Assembly: GCA_966250385.1 (NCBI GenBank)
Contig: CBINHC010000002.1
Location: 248,001-312,000, forward strand
Source: DASWTL01 sp966250385
Lineage (GTDB): Bacteria; Bacteroidota; Bacteroidia; Sphingobacteriales; Sphingobacteriaceae
Length of the DNA: 64,000 bases
Reading direction: 5' to 3'
Shown here: piece by piece, positions 24,702-33,518 of the stretch
Position numbering within the stretch: position 1 is the first letter of the stretch
How the letters are laid out: each line of letters begins with the position of its first letter
Translations under genes and position numbers: made by a program
The notes under the pieces: model-generated
Told to the model about the DNA's origin: nothing
Seen by the model: only the letters and a program-made list of their open reading frames with translations
The model's database searches: none

Positions 24702-26417
24702 ATGGAAAATCTGATCATAGCCAAGAAACAACGTTCCTTTATTCCGGACGACCTGCAGGTCCGGTGGGAAATCCTGGAGCCGCTTTTCAACGAACTTCAG
24801 GAGCGGCCGATCGGCTCGGTATCCGCACTGGAAAAATGGCTGCGGGACCGCAGCGAACTGGAAGCGGCCCTGGAAGAAGATTTCGCGTGGCGGTATATAA
24901 AAATGACCTGCGATACCACCAATGAGCAACTGCTAAAAGACTTTCAGTATTTCGCTACGGAGATCGAACCCCGGATCGCCCCGATAGCCAACGAGCTGAA
25001 CAAAAAGTTCATCGGCTCTCCGTATGCCGAAGAACTTGACCAGAAAAAATATTTCGTCTATATCCGCGGTGTCAGGAAAGCGCTGGAGCTTTTCAGGGAG
25101 GAGAATATCCCACTGTTCACCCAGATCCAGGTCGAGCAGCAGCAGTACCAGCAGATCACGGGCTCGATGAGCGTCACCATTGACGGCAAAGAATACACCC
25201 TTGAACAGGCTTCGGTATTTCTGAAGGACACGGACCGGAACCTGCGCCGGACCGCATGGGAAGCGATCACCGAACGCCGCCTTCAGGACAAGGAACGGCT
25301 TGATGAGCTATTCGACAAACTGCTGAAGCTGCGTCACCAGGTCGCGCTGAACGCCGGGTTCGATAATTTCAGGGATTATATGTTTCAGTCCCTCGGACGG
25401 TTTGACTATACCCCGGAGGACGTATTCGATTTCCACGAGGCGATCGAAAAGGAAGTCGTTCCGCTCCTGGCCAAAGCCGCCGATGCGCGCCGGGACGCCC
25501 TGAAGCTCGATAAGCTCAAACCGTGGGATACCGAGGTGGATACCTCCGGCAAAGCTCCCCTGAAACCATTCAGCAACGGCCAGGAACTGATCGACAAAAC
25601 CGTATCCTGTTTCTCCGGCATCCATCCGTATATCGGGGAGCGGCTGCAGATCATGAAGGCAAACCAGCTGTTCGACGTGGAGAGCCGGAAAGGCAAAGCA
25701 CCGGGCGGATACAACTACCCGCTTGCTGAAACAGGCGCGCCGTTCATTTTCATGAACTCGGCTAATACCTTCCGGGATCTGACGACCATGGTGCATGAAG
25801 GCGGACATGCCGTGCATACCTTCATATCTGCGGATCTTGAGCTGAATGACTTCAAACACGTTCCGTCCGAGGTGGCCGAACTGGCTTCCATGAGCATGGA
25901 GCTGATTTCCATGGACCGGTGGGACTGCTTTTTCGATAACGACGAGGATTTGAAAAGAGCCAAAAAGGATCAGCTGAAGGATGTGCTGAAAACCCTCCCG
26001 TGGGTGGCGGTCGTTGACCGGTTCCAGCACTGGATCTATACGCACCCCACCCATACAGCGGAAGAAAGAGGTGCTGCATGGAGGGAGATCTTTGAACGTT
26101 TTGGACAGAACTTTGTAGACTGGAGTGAACACCCTGAAGCGCTCACCAATCTCTGGCAGAAGCAGCTGCATATTTTTGAGGTTCCGTTTTATTATATCGA
26201 ATACGGCATTGCCCAGCTGGGAGCGATCGCTGTCTGGAAAAACTACCGCGAGAATCCGGAAACAGGCATCAGAAAGTACCTGGAAGCGCTTAAACTCGGA
26301 TATACCCGGACGATCAAGGAGATCTATGAGACGGCGGGAATCGAATTCAGTTTCAGCAGGGAGTACGTAAAGGAGCTCGCCGCTTTTGTCCAGTCAGAAC
26401 TTGAAAAAATAGAATAA
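24702..26417 (+). CDS. pepF: M3 family oligoendopeptidase F
   Basis: The 571-residue metallopeptidase carries the zinc site HEGGH (His365-Glu366-His369) with a downstream Glu-containing segment (SEVAELASMSMELI), as in oligoendopeptidase F. There is no signal peptide, so it probably degrades short peptides in the cytoplasm. The N-terminal helical domain and the C-terminal helices are complete. It follows the ubiA-like gene by 21 bases, perhaps co-transcribed, without a clear functional link. Confidence 0.92.
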   Translation: MENLIIAKKQRSFIPDDLQVRWEILEPLFNELQERPIGSVSALEKWLRDRSELEAALEEDFAWRYIKMTCDTTNEQLLKDFQYFATEIEPRIAPIANELNKKFIGSPYAEELDQKKYFVYIRGVRKALELFREENIPLFTQIQVEQQQYQQITGSMSVTIDGKEYTLEQASVFLKDTDRNLRRTAWEAITERRLQDKERLDELFDKLLKLRHQVALNAGFDNFRDYMFQSLGRFDYTPEDVFDFHEAIEKEVVPLLAKAADARRDALKLDKLKPWDTEVDTSGKAPLKPFSNGQELIDKTVSCFSGIHPYIGERLQIMKANQLFDVESRKGKAPGGYNYPLAETGAPFIFMNSANTFRDLTTMVHEGGHAVHTFISADLELNDFKHVPSEVAELASMSMELISMDRWDCFFDNDEDLKRAKKDQLKDVLKTLPWVAVVDRFQHWIYTHPTHTAEERGAAWREIFERFGQNFVDWSEHPEALTNLWQKQLHIFEVPFYYIEYGIAQLGAIAVWKNYRENPETGIRKYLEALKLGYTRTIKEIYETAGIEFSFSREYVKELAAFVQSELEKIE

Positions 26418-26477
26418 TTTTTCCTGAAAAATATTTTTTGGAGCAGCTTTTGAAGTTTCGTTAACAAATAAGAAACT

Positions 26478-27134
26478 ATGAAAAAGCTGCTCATTTTTTT
26501 TGTGTTAATTCTCGCAGCACTTTATTCCTTCGGTCAGAAGTGGCCGACGGTCCGGATTGACAGTGCGATTTCAGTGCAACTTCCGAAAGGATACGAGAAA
26601 AAAGATACGACCGGCGAATTCAGCCTGGTAGCCAGAAGCGGTTTCGGAACCATCCTCGTTTTTAAGACGGTCGACAATCCACGTGTCATTCCAGATATTG
26701 AACGCGACCGCCATCTGGAAGAATATTATGATGGATACATCCAGAAGGTGGCCAGCTCGAGCAAAGAGGGCCGGGTCCTGGATGAGCGGGATACTCTTCT
26801 GGGAGATCTGAAAGTAAAAGATTTTACGCTGGTCGTGGATTCCGGGGCCGGCAAGCAGTACCGAAACTTCCGTATTCTGCATGTGAGCGGTGCATCCTAT
26901 ACCTTTGAGTTCCTGTATGACGATCTGCACGAGGAGTACTCGCGCCCGGAAAGAGACCGGTTTTTCAATTCGATTGCCATTGACGAGGAACTAAAGCGCC
27001 AGGATCAGTATACGACCGATGTTCCACCGGGAATTGACCCGCTGGTCATCGGGGTGATTGCCGGGGTAATCGTCCTGGTCCTGCTGGTGTACTTCATTCT
27101 CAGGAGGCGCCGGCGCCGGACTACTCCCAAATGA
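26478..27134 (+). CDS. Membrane-anchored periplasmic protein, function unknown
   Basis: The 218-residue protein has a signal peptide (cleavage near YSFG|QKW) and a soluble domain of about 160 residues with mixed alpha/beta character. A C-terminal span (VIGVIAGVIVLVLLVYFIL) is followed by a strongly basic tail of consecutive arginines. It would sit in the periplasm, anchored at the C-terminus. No family is recognised. Its last 14 bases overlap the 3' end of the convergent glycosyltransferase gene. Confidence 0.7.
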   Translation: MKKLLIFFVLILAALYSFGQKWPTVRIDSAISVQLPKGYEKKDTTGEFSLVARSGFGTILVFKTVDNPRVIPDIERDRHLEEYYDGYIQKVASSSKEGRVLDERDTLLGDLKVKDFTLVVDSGAGKQYRNFRILHVSGASYTFEFLYDDLHEEYSRPERDRFFNSIAIDEELKRQDQYTTDVPPGIDPLVIGVIAGVIVLVLLVYFILRRRRRRTTPK

Positions 27135-28686
27135 TCGTGGTCGGGTTTTCAAACGTGTCTTTTTGTTCAAAAACGGGCTGCAGTCCGGTTTGAGCCTCGA
27201 TTTCCGCCTGATAACTTTTCCGTGAGATGACGGCGGCTCCCGGGTGGCGGTCCAGGAACTGCTTGAGTTCGCTGACTGAGTTCACGTACGGAACCGTTCG
27301 CCGGAGATTGAATATATAGGCCGGGTTCAGTATCCTGTAGGATACCAGGTGCGGCCTGCTCTTCAGCAGATCCAGGCTGGAGTTGACCGGATTTTTCTCG
27401 TAGACCGCCGGATAGGCGAATAAAAAGAAGAGCATATTGGTCACCATGAACGATGCAGCGGTGACCCACACCATGGCAAGGCGCTCATTTTTGAAGATGA
27501 GATACCATCCGGTCAGGGCTCCCGCCGGTAATGCCGTAAACCAGACCCATAAACTGCTGTACTGGTTCATGGACTGATCCGACGTTAGTCCGAAATAGAC
27601 GCCCGCCGGGATGGCGCAGGCAACTATCGTATAAAAGAGGTAGCCGTACCGGACCTGCCGGATATGCCGGATTCCGGACAGCCGGTCCAGAAAGTATCCC
27701 ACCAGGACGGCCAAAAAGGGATAGGCCGGCACTGTGTAGTTCGGCAGCTTCGTCTGCGAAAATGAAAAGAAGACGATGACGACCGCAACGACCACCAGGC
27801 AGAAGCGCAGCACGTCCTTCTCCCGAGCCCTGTATGCGGATAATGCTGCGGAAACAGAAAACGCACCAAGCGGCAGCAGGCCGACGACAACCATGAGCAA
27901 AGGCAGCAGGAAGAATCCGCCGTGTCCCTCCATGGTATCGGAGTACCGGCCAAAGTTGTGCCTGAAGAAGAATTCCCTGAGCCACACGCCGTCTGTTGCC
28001 TGATAATTCATCCAGTACCAGGGAAGCGTGACGGCGAGCACAATCAACAGACCAGCCGGGATCCGGAAGGCCCTGATAACCCTCCAGCTCAGTCTTCGCC
28101 TCCATACGAGGAAAACCAGCATGGCAAGCCCCGGCAAAGCCACGGCTACCGGTCCCTTGGTGAGGATTCCGAGGCCGAGGCCTACGTACAAGACTACGAG
28201 CCAGCCCGGCCTTCCATTGACCAGGAAGATAAAAAAGGCCATGAGCGATGCGGTCATCCAGAAGACGAGGTACGGATCAGGCACCGCCATCCGCATCTGC
28301 AGATTGAAATGCAGAGAGGCCAGAAGCGCAAGGGTACTGAAGACCGCCGCCCTGCGGTTGATAAACCGGCTGGTAAAGAGCCAGACGATCAGGATGGTCA
28401 GGACACCGAAAACTGCCGAAAAGAACCGTGCACTGAATGCCGACACCCCAAAGAGTTTATAGGACGCCGCCATAAAGAAATAATGGAGCGGCGGCTTATC
28501 CGTCCGGAGCCGCCCATTGAAGGTGGGCACGATGTAATTCCCTGAAACGAGCATTTCCCGGGCGCACTCCGCATTCTTTGCTTCATCAAGGATATAGATC
28601 TCCGGTTTGCCAAGATTGGAGAACATCAGCAAAAGACAGGCCGCCAGCAAAATCAACGGAATGAATAAACTACTTCGCCGGCCCAA
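27121..28686 (-). CDS. ArnT-like glycosyltransferase (GT39/83 family)
   Basis: The 521-residue polytopic protein has the GT-C fold features: an Asp-Glu pair in a first periplasmic loop (ILDEAKNAECAREML), TDKPPLHYFF, and a row of hydrophobic spans followed by a C-terminal periplasmic domain. Such enzymes transfer a sugar from a polyprenyl-phosphate donor to lipid A, glycans or proteins. I favour a TTG start at 28686, preceded by GGGAGG, which overlaps the PAP2 gene by 17 bases. An upstream ATG at 28740 is possible. The PAP2 phosphatase just upstream may recycle the lipid carrier. Confidence 0.85.
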   Translation of the reverse strand: MGRRSSLFIPLILLAACLLLMFSNLGKPEIYILDEAKNAECAREMLVSGNYIVPTFNGRLRTDKPPLHYFFMAASYKLFGVSAFSARFFSAVFGVLTILIVWLFTSRFINRRAAVFSTLALLASLHFNLQMRMAVPDPYLVFWMTASLMAFFIFLVNGRPGWLVVLYVGLGLGILTKGPVAVALPGLAMLVFLVWRRRLSWRVIRAFRIPAGLLIVLAVTLPWYWMNYQATDGVWLREFFFRHNFGRYSDTMEGHGGFFLLPLLMVVVGLLPLGAFSVSAALSAYRAREKDVLRFCLVVVAVVIVFFSFSQTKLPNYTVPAYPFLAVLVGYFLDRLSGIRHIRQVRYGYLFYTIVACAIPAGVYFGLTSDQSMNQYSSLWVWFTALPAGALTGWYLIFKNERLAMVWVTAASFMVTNMLFFLFAYPAVYEKNPVNSSLDLLKSRPHLVSYRILNPAYIFNLRRTVPYVNSVSELKQFLDRHPGAAVISRKSYQAEIEAQTGLQPVFEQKDTFENPTTIIWE

Positions 28687-29335
28687 ACACCCTCCCTTCC
28701 AGACGATCTGACTGATACCACCTGCTGTTGAGCAGCACATGGATTAGGTGAAAGCTCATAAAAACGCCCAGTACGGACCCGGCTACGATGTCAAGAACAA
28801 AATGCTGGGCCAGATAAACCCGGGAATACGCGGCGCCTGCGGCAGCAACCGCCAGGATCCACGTATAGCGCTTATACCGCGGAGGCACCATAAACGCCAG
28901 GACCGTCGCAAGCGCAAAGGCAGTTACCGCATGTCCCGAAGGAAAACTGTGCCAGTGATGCATTTCCAGGCCGGGCACCAGCCGGATGTTCTTTTCACCC
29001 TGAAAGAACTGTACCGGCCTCGGGGCGTCAAACACCCGTTTCAGGAGCTGAACGGACAACGATGTATAGGCATAGGCCATCAGGACCATTATGGAATACC
29101 GGAATTTCACAAGCAGGAAGGCCACGCCGGAGACGATCATCGTCAGGCCGTTACCCAGCCACGTCCAGGCCAGAAAAAAGCCATCCAGCAGGTCGCTTCC
29201 ATGGTGGTTGATCGCCAAGAACAGATCCGTTTGCGAATAAAGCGCAAGGATGATCAGACTTGCGGACAGGAGAAAAAGGTACGTCAGGAAAAAAACTTGA
29301 TTTTGTTTCAGAAGCGAAGGATATGTGATGTGCAT
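28670..29335 (-). CDS. PAP2-family membrane phosphatase
   Basis: The 221-residue protein has six hydrophobic segments and the three phosphatase signature motifs: KRVFDAPRP, FPSGH and SRVYLAQHFVLD. It probably dephosphorylates a lipid phosphate such as undecaprenyl or phosphatidylglycerol phosphate at the outer face of the inner membrane. It overlaps the start of the ArnT-like gene, which fits a shared role in lipid-linked sugar transfer. Confidence 0.9.
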   Translation of the reverse strand: MHITYPSLLKQNQVFFLTYLFLLSASLIILALYSQTDLFLAINHHGSDLLDGFFLAWTWLGNGLTMIVSGVAFLLVKFRYSIMVLMAYAYTSLSVQLLKRVFDAPRPVQFFQGEKNIRLVPGLEMHHWHSFPSGHAVTAFALATVLAFMVPPRYKRYTWILAVAAAGAAYSRVYLAQHFVLDIVAGSVLGVFMSFHLIHVLLNSRWYQSDRLEGRVFGPAK

Positions 29336-29372
29336 AATTTCCGCTGAAGTGTTTCAAAACTAAAAATATTTT

Positions 29373-29380
29373 TATGTTTG
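29373..29380 (+). promoter_or_regulatory. -7 box before the amino-acid permease
   Basis: TATGTTTG fits TAnnTTTG and lies 28 bases upstream of the permease ATG, in the 73-base divergent spacer shared with the PAP2 gene. Confidence 0.5.
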
Positions 29381-29408
29381 GCTAAACTTCAATAAATATT
29401 CCCATTCT

Positions 29409-31112
29409 ATGGCAGGAAATCTGTTTCGAAAGAAACCTCTAACCAAAATCCTCACCGACCAGCAATCAGGCTTCGCTGATATTGAAGAAGACAAATCCAA
29501 TCTCAATAAAGTTTTAACTGTCAGGGATTTAACATCGATGGGAATCGCCGCCGTTATCGGCGCCGGCATCTTTTCGACTATCGGGACAGCGGCCTATAAC
29601 GGGGGACCGGGAGTGTCTTTGCTCTTTATTATTACGGCTGTAACCTGCGGTTTTTCAGCCTTGTGCTATGCAGAATTTGCGTCCCGGGTGCCGGTGGCGG
29701 GAAGTGCATACACCTATGCCTACGTTGCCTTCGGAGAACTCATCGCCTGGGTGATCGGCTGGGCGCTGATCTTGGAATATGCCATCGGAAATATCGTTGT
29801 GGCGATCTCATGGAGCGGCTATTTCAATAACCTGCTGCAGGGCTTCGGCCTTCACCTGCCGGGGTGGCTGACCATGGACCACTCCACCGCGCTGATGCGG
29901 TATGAGGAGGCCCGGGAAGTTATGGGCACCGCCGGAACGTCAACCCTTACCACCACATTACAGGAGGGCTACGATGCGTGGATGACCGCGCCGCAGATCG
30001 GCGACTATAAGCTGTTCCTGAACGTCCCCGCGATGCTCATCGTCGTGCTGGTCACCTGGCTGGCCTATGTCGGAATCAAGGAAAGCAAGCGCAGCACAAA
30101 CCTCATGGTGGCGCTGAAAATTGCGGTTATCCTGTTTGTCATCGCCATCGGGTTCTTTTATGTCGACACGGACAACTGGAATCCCTTCCTTCCGAACGGT
30201 TTCTCCGGGGTTCTGCGGGGCGTTTCCGCAGTCTTTTACGCCTACATAGGTTTTGATGCGATCTCTACCACAGCTGAAGAATGTGAGAACCCGCAGCGGG
30301 ACCTTCCGAAAGGAATGATCTACTCCCTGCTGATCTGCACGGTTCTTTATATTCTGATCGCGCTGATCCTCACGGGGATGGTCAACTATAACGAGCTGAA
30401 GGTCGATGATCCGCTCGCCTTCGTATTCGAACGGGTAAACAAGCCGTGGATCAGCTATATTATTTCTATCAGTGCGGTCATTGCCACGACGTCCGTTCTC
30501 CTGGTCTTCCAGCTTGGTCAGCCGAGAATCTGGATGAGCATGAGCCGTGACGGACTTCTGCCCCGCGCCTTCAGCAAGATCCATCCGAAATACAAAACGC
30601 CGTCTTTTTCAACGATCGTAACCGGCGTGCTGGTAGCGCTGCCGGCGTTATTCCTGGACATTACCATCGTAACGGATCTGACCAGTATCGGAACGCTGTT
30701 CGCTTTCGTACTCGTCTGCGGCGGCGTCCTCTATTTGCCGAAGGATGAAAACCGGACGGAGAAAAGATTCCGGATCCCCTACGTTAACGGTAAGTACCTG
30801 GTACCATTGCTGGTTATCTTCTGTGGTCTCCTTTTCCGCGAGCATATCAGCAGCAGGATGAACTTCAGTGAGGGCTGGGACGCATGGAGACACAATATTC
30901 CCTTCTATCTTTTCATGATCATGGCCATTGTCGCAGCGATCTTCTCCTTCCGGAAAAGCTTTTCGCTAATCCCTATTATGGGAGTACTGAGCTGTTTTTA
31001 CCTGATGACCGAAATTCCGGTTAAGAACTGGCTGGTATTTGCCATCTGGCTCGTTATTGGCCTTGCCATCTATTTCAGCTACAGTTTAAAAAACAGCCGG
31101 TTGAACCAATAA
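29409..31112 (+). CDS. APC-family amino-acid permease
   Basis: The 567-residue transporter has about 12-14 spans and matches the cationic amino-acid transporter branch of the APC superfamily. It has the N-terminal IGAGIFSTIG loop of span 1, the GFDAISTTAEECENPQRDLP consensus between spans 6 and 7, and GQPRIWMSMSRDGLLP near span 8. An extra hydrophilic loop between about residues 155 and 195 is longer than usual. It probably imports amino acids. A strong terminator follows 13 bases after the stop. Confidence 0.92.
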   Translation: MAGNLFRKKPLTKILTDQQSGFADIEEDKSNLNKVLTVRDLTSMGIAAVIGAGIFSTIGTAAYNGGPGVSLLFIITAVTCGFSALCYAEFASRVPVAGSAYTYAYVAFGELIAWVIGWALILEYAIGNIVVAISWSGYFNNLLQGFGLHLPGWLTMDHSTALMRYEEAREVMGTAGTSTLTTTLQEGYDAWMTAPQIGDYKLFLNVPAMLIVVLVTWLAYVGIKESKRSTNLMVALKIAVILFVIAIGFFYVDTDNWNPFLPNGFSGVLRGVSAVFYAYIGFDAISTTAEECENPQRDLPKGMIYSLLICTVLYILIALILTGMVNYNELKVDDPLAFVFERVNKPWISYIISISAVIATTSVLLVFQLGQPRIWMSMSRDGLLPRAFSKIHPKYKTPSFSTIVTGVLVALPALFLDITIVTDLTSIGTLFAFVLVCGGVLYLPKDENRTEKRFRIPYVNGKYLVPLLVIFCGLLFREHISSRMNFSEGWDAWRHNIPFYLFMIMAIVAAIFSFRKSFSLIPIMGVLSCFYLMTEIPVKNWLVFAIWLVIGLAIYFSYSLKNSRLNQ

Positions 31113-31125
31113 ACCGCCTTAAAAG

Positions 31126-31167
31126 AAAAAAGGGAAGAGCCGCCAGCCGGTTTCTTCCCTTTTTTTT
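31126..31167 (+). terminator. Intrinsic terminator of the amino-acid permease
   Basis: AAAAAAGGGAAGA (31126-31138) pairs with TCTTCCCTTTTTT (31153-31165), with a 14-base loop and a long T run beyond. Confidence 0.85.
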
Positions 31168-31199
31168 GTTTTTTTTTCTTCATATGAAACCCTGCCCCA

Positions 31200-31360
31200 A
31201 ACTTTTCCGTAAAAAAATTAAGCCGGGTTATTTCGGGCGAATCTTTACGGCATACTCAGGTGCCCTTCGCTTTAAACACAGACCTAAATACCCTCAGCAT
31301 ACTTAGTTTAGGTGGTTCTAGTTGATTGTTTAAGGCTTCTTGAATAAAGAAGCCTTTTTT
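31200..31360 (+). ncRNA. Candidate structured small RNA ending in its own terminator
   Basis: The 190 bases between the permease terminator and the kup stop hold no coding frame, yet end in a second plus-strand terminator: AAGGCTTCTT (31332-31341), loop GAATA, AAGAAGCCTT (31347-31356), then Ts up to the kup stop codon. Upstream are further pairings: CCGTAAA (31207-31213) with TTTACGG (31244-31250); a 10-bp helix of GCTTTAAACA (31269-31278) with TGTTTAAGGC (31327-31336); and ACCTAAA with TTTAGGT inside it. The 10-bp helix shares bases with the terminator's left arm, so the two structures exclude each other. No clear promoter was found, and the family is unknown. Confidence 0.5.
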
Positions 31361-33296
31361 ACTGGATCCGTCTTAATCCGCCGCCCTGTACGCTTGAAAC
31401 GATCAACGGCACCCTCTCCACGCTCACGAAGCTGATATCAAGTCCGAAGCCTCTTTCTTCGGAAAGCGAGAAGCGTTTAAGAATAAAGTAATACTCCATG
31501 ATGAACCGCTGAAGGAACGGCAGCTTATTGGACCGAGACAGTACCTTTTCCAGTACGATAAACCGGAAGTCCCCGGCGATCTGGTACTTATTCAGCGACT
31601 TGTACTTACTGGTGATGTCTACTTCCTGGTTATTGACCAGATCTTCCACCACCATCCGGAACAATACGTTGATCTGCTGTTCAACCCTGAAGCCAAGCTT
31701 AAAATCGATCCGGATCAGTTTGTTGGGGATCAGGAAATCCACCTTGTACTCCCGGGTATAAGGCTCGTCCATCACGTCGACGTGAACAAGCCAGTATACG
31801 TCGGCTCTTTTCGGCTGCTTCTGCAGGATGGAGTAGAGGATCTTCGATTCAATCTCAGACTTGAAATTGGCGCTGGTCAGATATACGAGCTGCGAGGCGT
31901 ATTTCGGCACGCTTTCATCATCGCTGAGCTCGCTGATGATGGGATAATAGTCGCTGATCTCAACAAACTTGACGAACCTGTTCTTGATCCGGCGCGCCGA
32001 TGCCCACGCCCACATCACCGAGAACATGAACGTTGCCAGCAGCAGGGTAAACCAGCCCCCATGCAGGAACTTGGCCATGTTTCCCGTCAGAAAGGTGAGT
32101 TCCACGATACCGTAGACGGCGGCGAACAACACGACCAGGTAGAGCGGAAATTTCTTCCGCAGCAGGAATACGGACATCAGGATGGTGGTCATCATGAAAG
32201 TCAGCGTAATCGCCAGCCCGTAAGCCCCCTCCATATTGGTTGACCTGCGGAAATACAGGATGACCAGGATACAGCCGACCCAGAGTATCCAGTTCATCGA
32301 TGGAACGTACAGTTGTCCCTTCTGGTTGGAAGGATAATTGATCTTCACCTTTGGCCAGAGATTCAGCCGGACCGCCTCCGATATCAGCGTAAACGATCCG
32401 GAGATCATCGCCTGGCTGGCGATCACCGCAGCAAAAGTAGCGATGCCGATACCGAACATCAGGAACCACTCCGGCATGATCTGATAAAAGGGATTTTCCT
32501 CATTCAGCACCGAACCCTGATGCTGCCACAGCCATACCCCCTGGCCAAAATAATTCAGCAGCAGGCAGGTTTTCACGTAGACCCAGCTGGTACGGATGTT
32601 CGACCGGCCGCAGTGTCCCAGATCGGAGTAGAGCGCCTCCGCCCCTGTCGTACATAAAAAAACGGCACCGATGATCAGCAGCGCGTTTGGATTGGAGACG
32701 AGGATATGATAGGCGTAATAGGGATTGATGGCCTTGAAGATCTCCGGAAATTCAACGATATAAGTCATACCAAGGACCGCCATCATCGTAAACCAGACGA
32801 ACATGACCGGCCCGAATGCGCGCCCGACCAGCGATGTGCCGAACTGCTGGATGATGAACAGGATCGAAATGATCCCCATCACGATCGGGACAGTAGGCAG
32901 GTCCGGATAAAAGATCTCGAGACCTTCAATCGCTGCCGAAACGGTAATAGGCGGCGTGATCATGCCGTCGGCAAGCAGCGAGGCTCCGCCGATCATGGCC
33001 GGAAATACCAGCCACTTGGCCTTCCGGCGCACAAGCGAAAACAGGGAGAAGATGCCGCCCTCCCCCTTATTATCTGCGCGGAGCGTAATGATGACGTATT
33101 TAATGGTCGTCTGGAGCGTCAGTGTCCAGAAAATACAGGAAAGCCCCCCGAGAATCAGGTCAGTCGTTATGATCCGGTCCCCGACGATGGCCTTGAAAAC
33201 GTATAACGGCGAGGTACCGATATCTCCATAGATAATGCCGAAACTGATCAGCAGACCTGCCAGGGTCAGCCTGTTTAAATCCTTGTGGTTGCTCAC
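31359..33296 (-). CDS. kup: KUP-type potassium transporter
   Basis: The 645-residue protein has the KUP start GLLISFGIIYGDIGTSPLYVFKAI, about 12 spans and a cytoplasmic C-terminal domain of roughly 190 residues. The conserved GEGGIFSLFSLVRR loop after span 2 and the LADGMITPPITVSAAIEGLE motif are present. It imports potassium with protons. The minus-strand stop codon overlaps the T-tract of the plus-strand RNA terminator. Confidence 0.95.
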   Translation of the reverse strand: MSNHKDLNRLTLAGLLISFGIIYGDIGTSPLYVFKAIVGDRIITTDLILGGLSCIFWTLTLQTTIKYVIITLRADNKGEGGIFSLFSLVRRKAKWLVFPAMIGGASLLADGMITPPITVSAAIEGLEIFYPDLPTVPIVMGIISILFIIQQFGTSLVGRAFGPVMFVWFTMMAVLGMTYIVEFPEIFKAINPYYAYHILVSNPNALLIIGAVFLCTTGAEALYSDLGHCGRSNIRTSWVYVKTCLLLNYFGQGVWLWQHQGSVLNEENPFYQIMPEWFLMFGIGIATFAAVIASQAMISGSFTLISEAVRLNLWPKVKINYPSNQKGQLYVPSMNWILWVGCILVILYFRRSTNMEGAYGLAITLTFMMTTILMSVFLLRKKFPLYLVVLFAAVYGIVELTFLTGNMAKFLHGGWFTLLLATFMFSVMWAWASARRIKNRFVKFVEISDYYPIISELSDDESVPKYASQLVYLTSANFKSEIESKILYSILQKQPKRADVYWLVHVDVMDEPYTREYKVDFLIPNKLIRIDFKLGFRVEQQINVLFRMVVEDLVNNQEVDITSKYKSLNKYQIAGDFRFIVLEKVLSRSNKLPFLQRFIMEYYFILKRFSLSEERGFGLDISFVSVERVPLIVSSVQGGGLRRIQ

Positions 33297-33394
33297 TATG
33301 TCAAAATAAGGTCACAAAAATACATCTTTCCGGCATCACATCACGATCTGAATTTCCGATCACGCAAAGTTACCGGATGGTATCATTATTGTAT

Positions 33395-33422
33395 TGTTAT
33401 AATCAGTAAATTAGCTATAACA
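33395..33422. promoter_or_regulatory. Inverted repeat in the kup/T9SS-cargo spacer
   Basis: TGTTATA (33395-33401) and TATAACA (33416-33422) are perfect reverse complements spaced by 14 bases, in the 222-base divergent spacer. The arms are about two helical turns apart, as in many dimeric regulator sites. The sequence is A+T-rich, so chance is not excluded. Confidence 0.35.
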
Positions 33423-33428
33423 TCACAC

Positions 33429-33445
33429 TGTTAAAATTTGTTAAA
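33429..33445. promoter_or_regulatory. TGTTAAA direct-repeat pair upstream of the T9SS cargo gene
   Basis: TGTTAAA recurs with a 10-base period at 33429-33435 and 33439-33445. On the other strand it reads TTTAACA-N3-TTTAACA, as in the bamA upstream gap and the array at 213-250. Confidence 0.4.
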
Positions 33446-33492
33446 TAGTACCTTTTCGGGCATCTGATAACATACCGGTAAAGATTTATTGA

Positions 33493-33500
33493 TACTTTTG
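33493..33500 (+). promoter_or_regulatory. -7 box before the T9SS cargo gene
   Basis: TACTTTTG fits TAnnTTTG and lies 18 bases upstream of the ATG at 33519. This supports that start over the TTG-type frame opening at 33489, which would sit on the promoter itself. Confidence 0.5.
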
Positions 33501-33518
33501 TTTTTGAGGGAATCGCGG

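Noticed and set aside
31332..31360. Terminator of kup
   Set aside because: The T run follows the stem only on the plus strand. Read in the kup direction the stem is followed by AAACAATC, so it does not serve kup.
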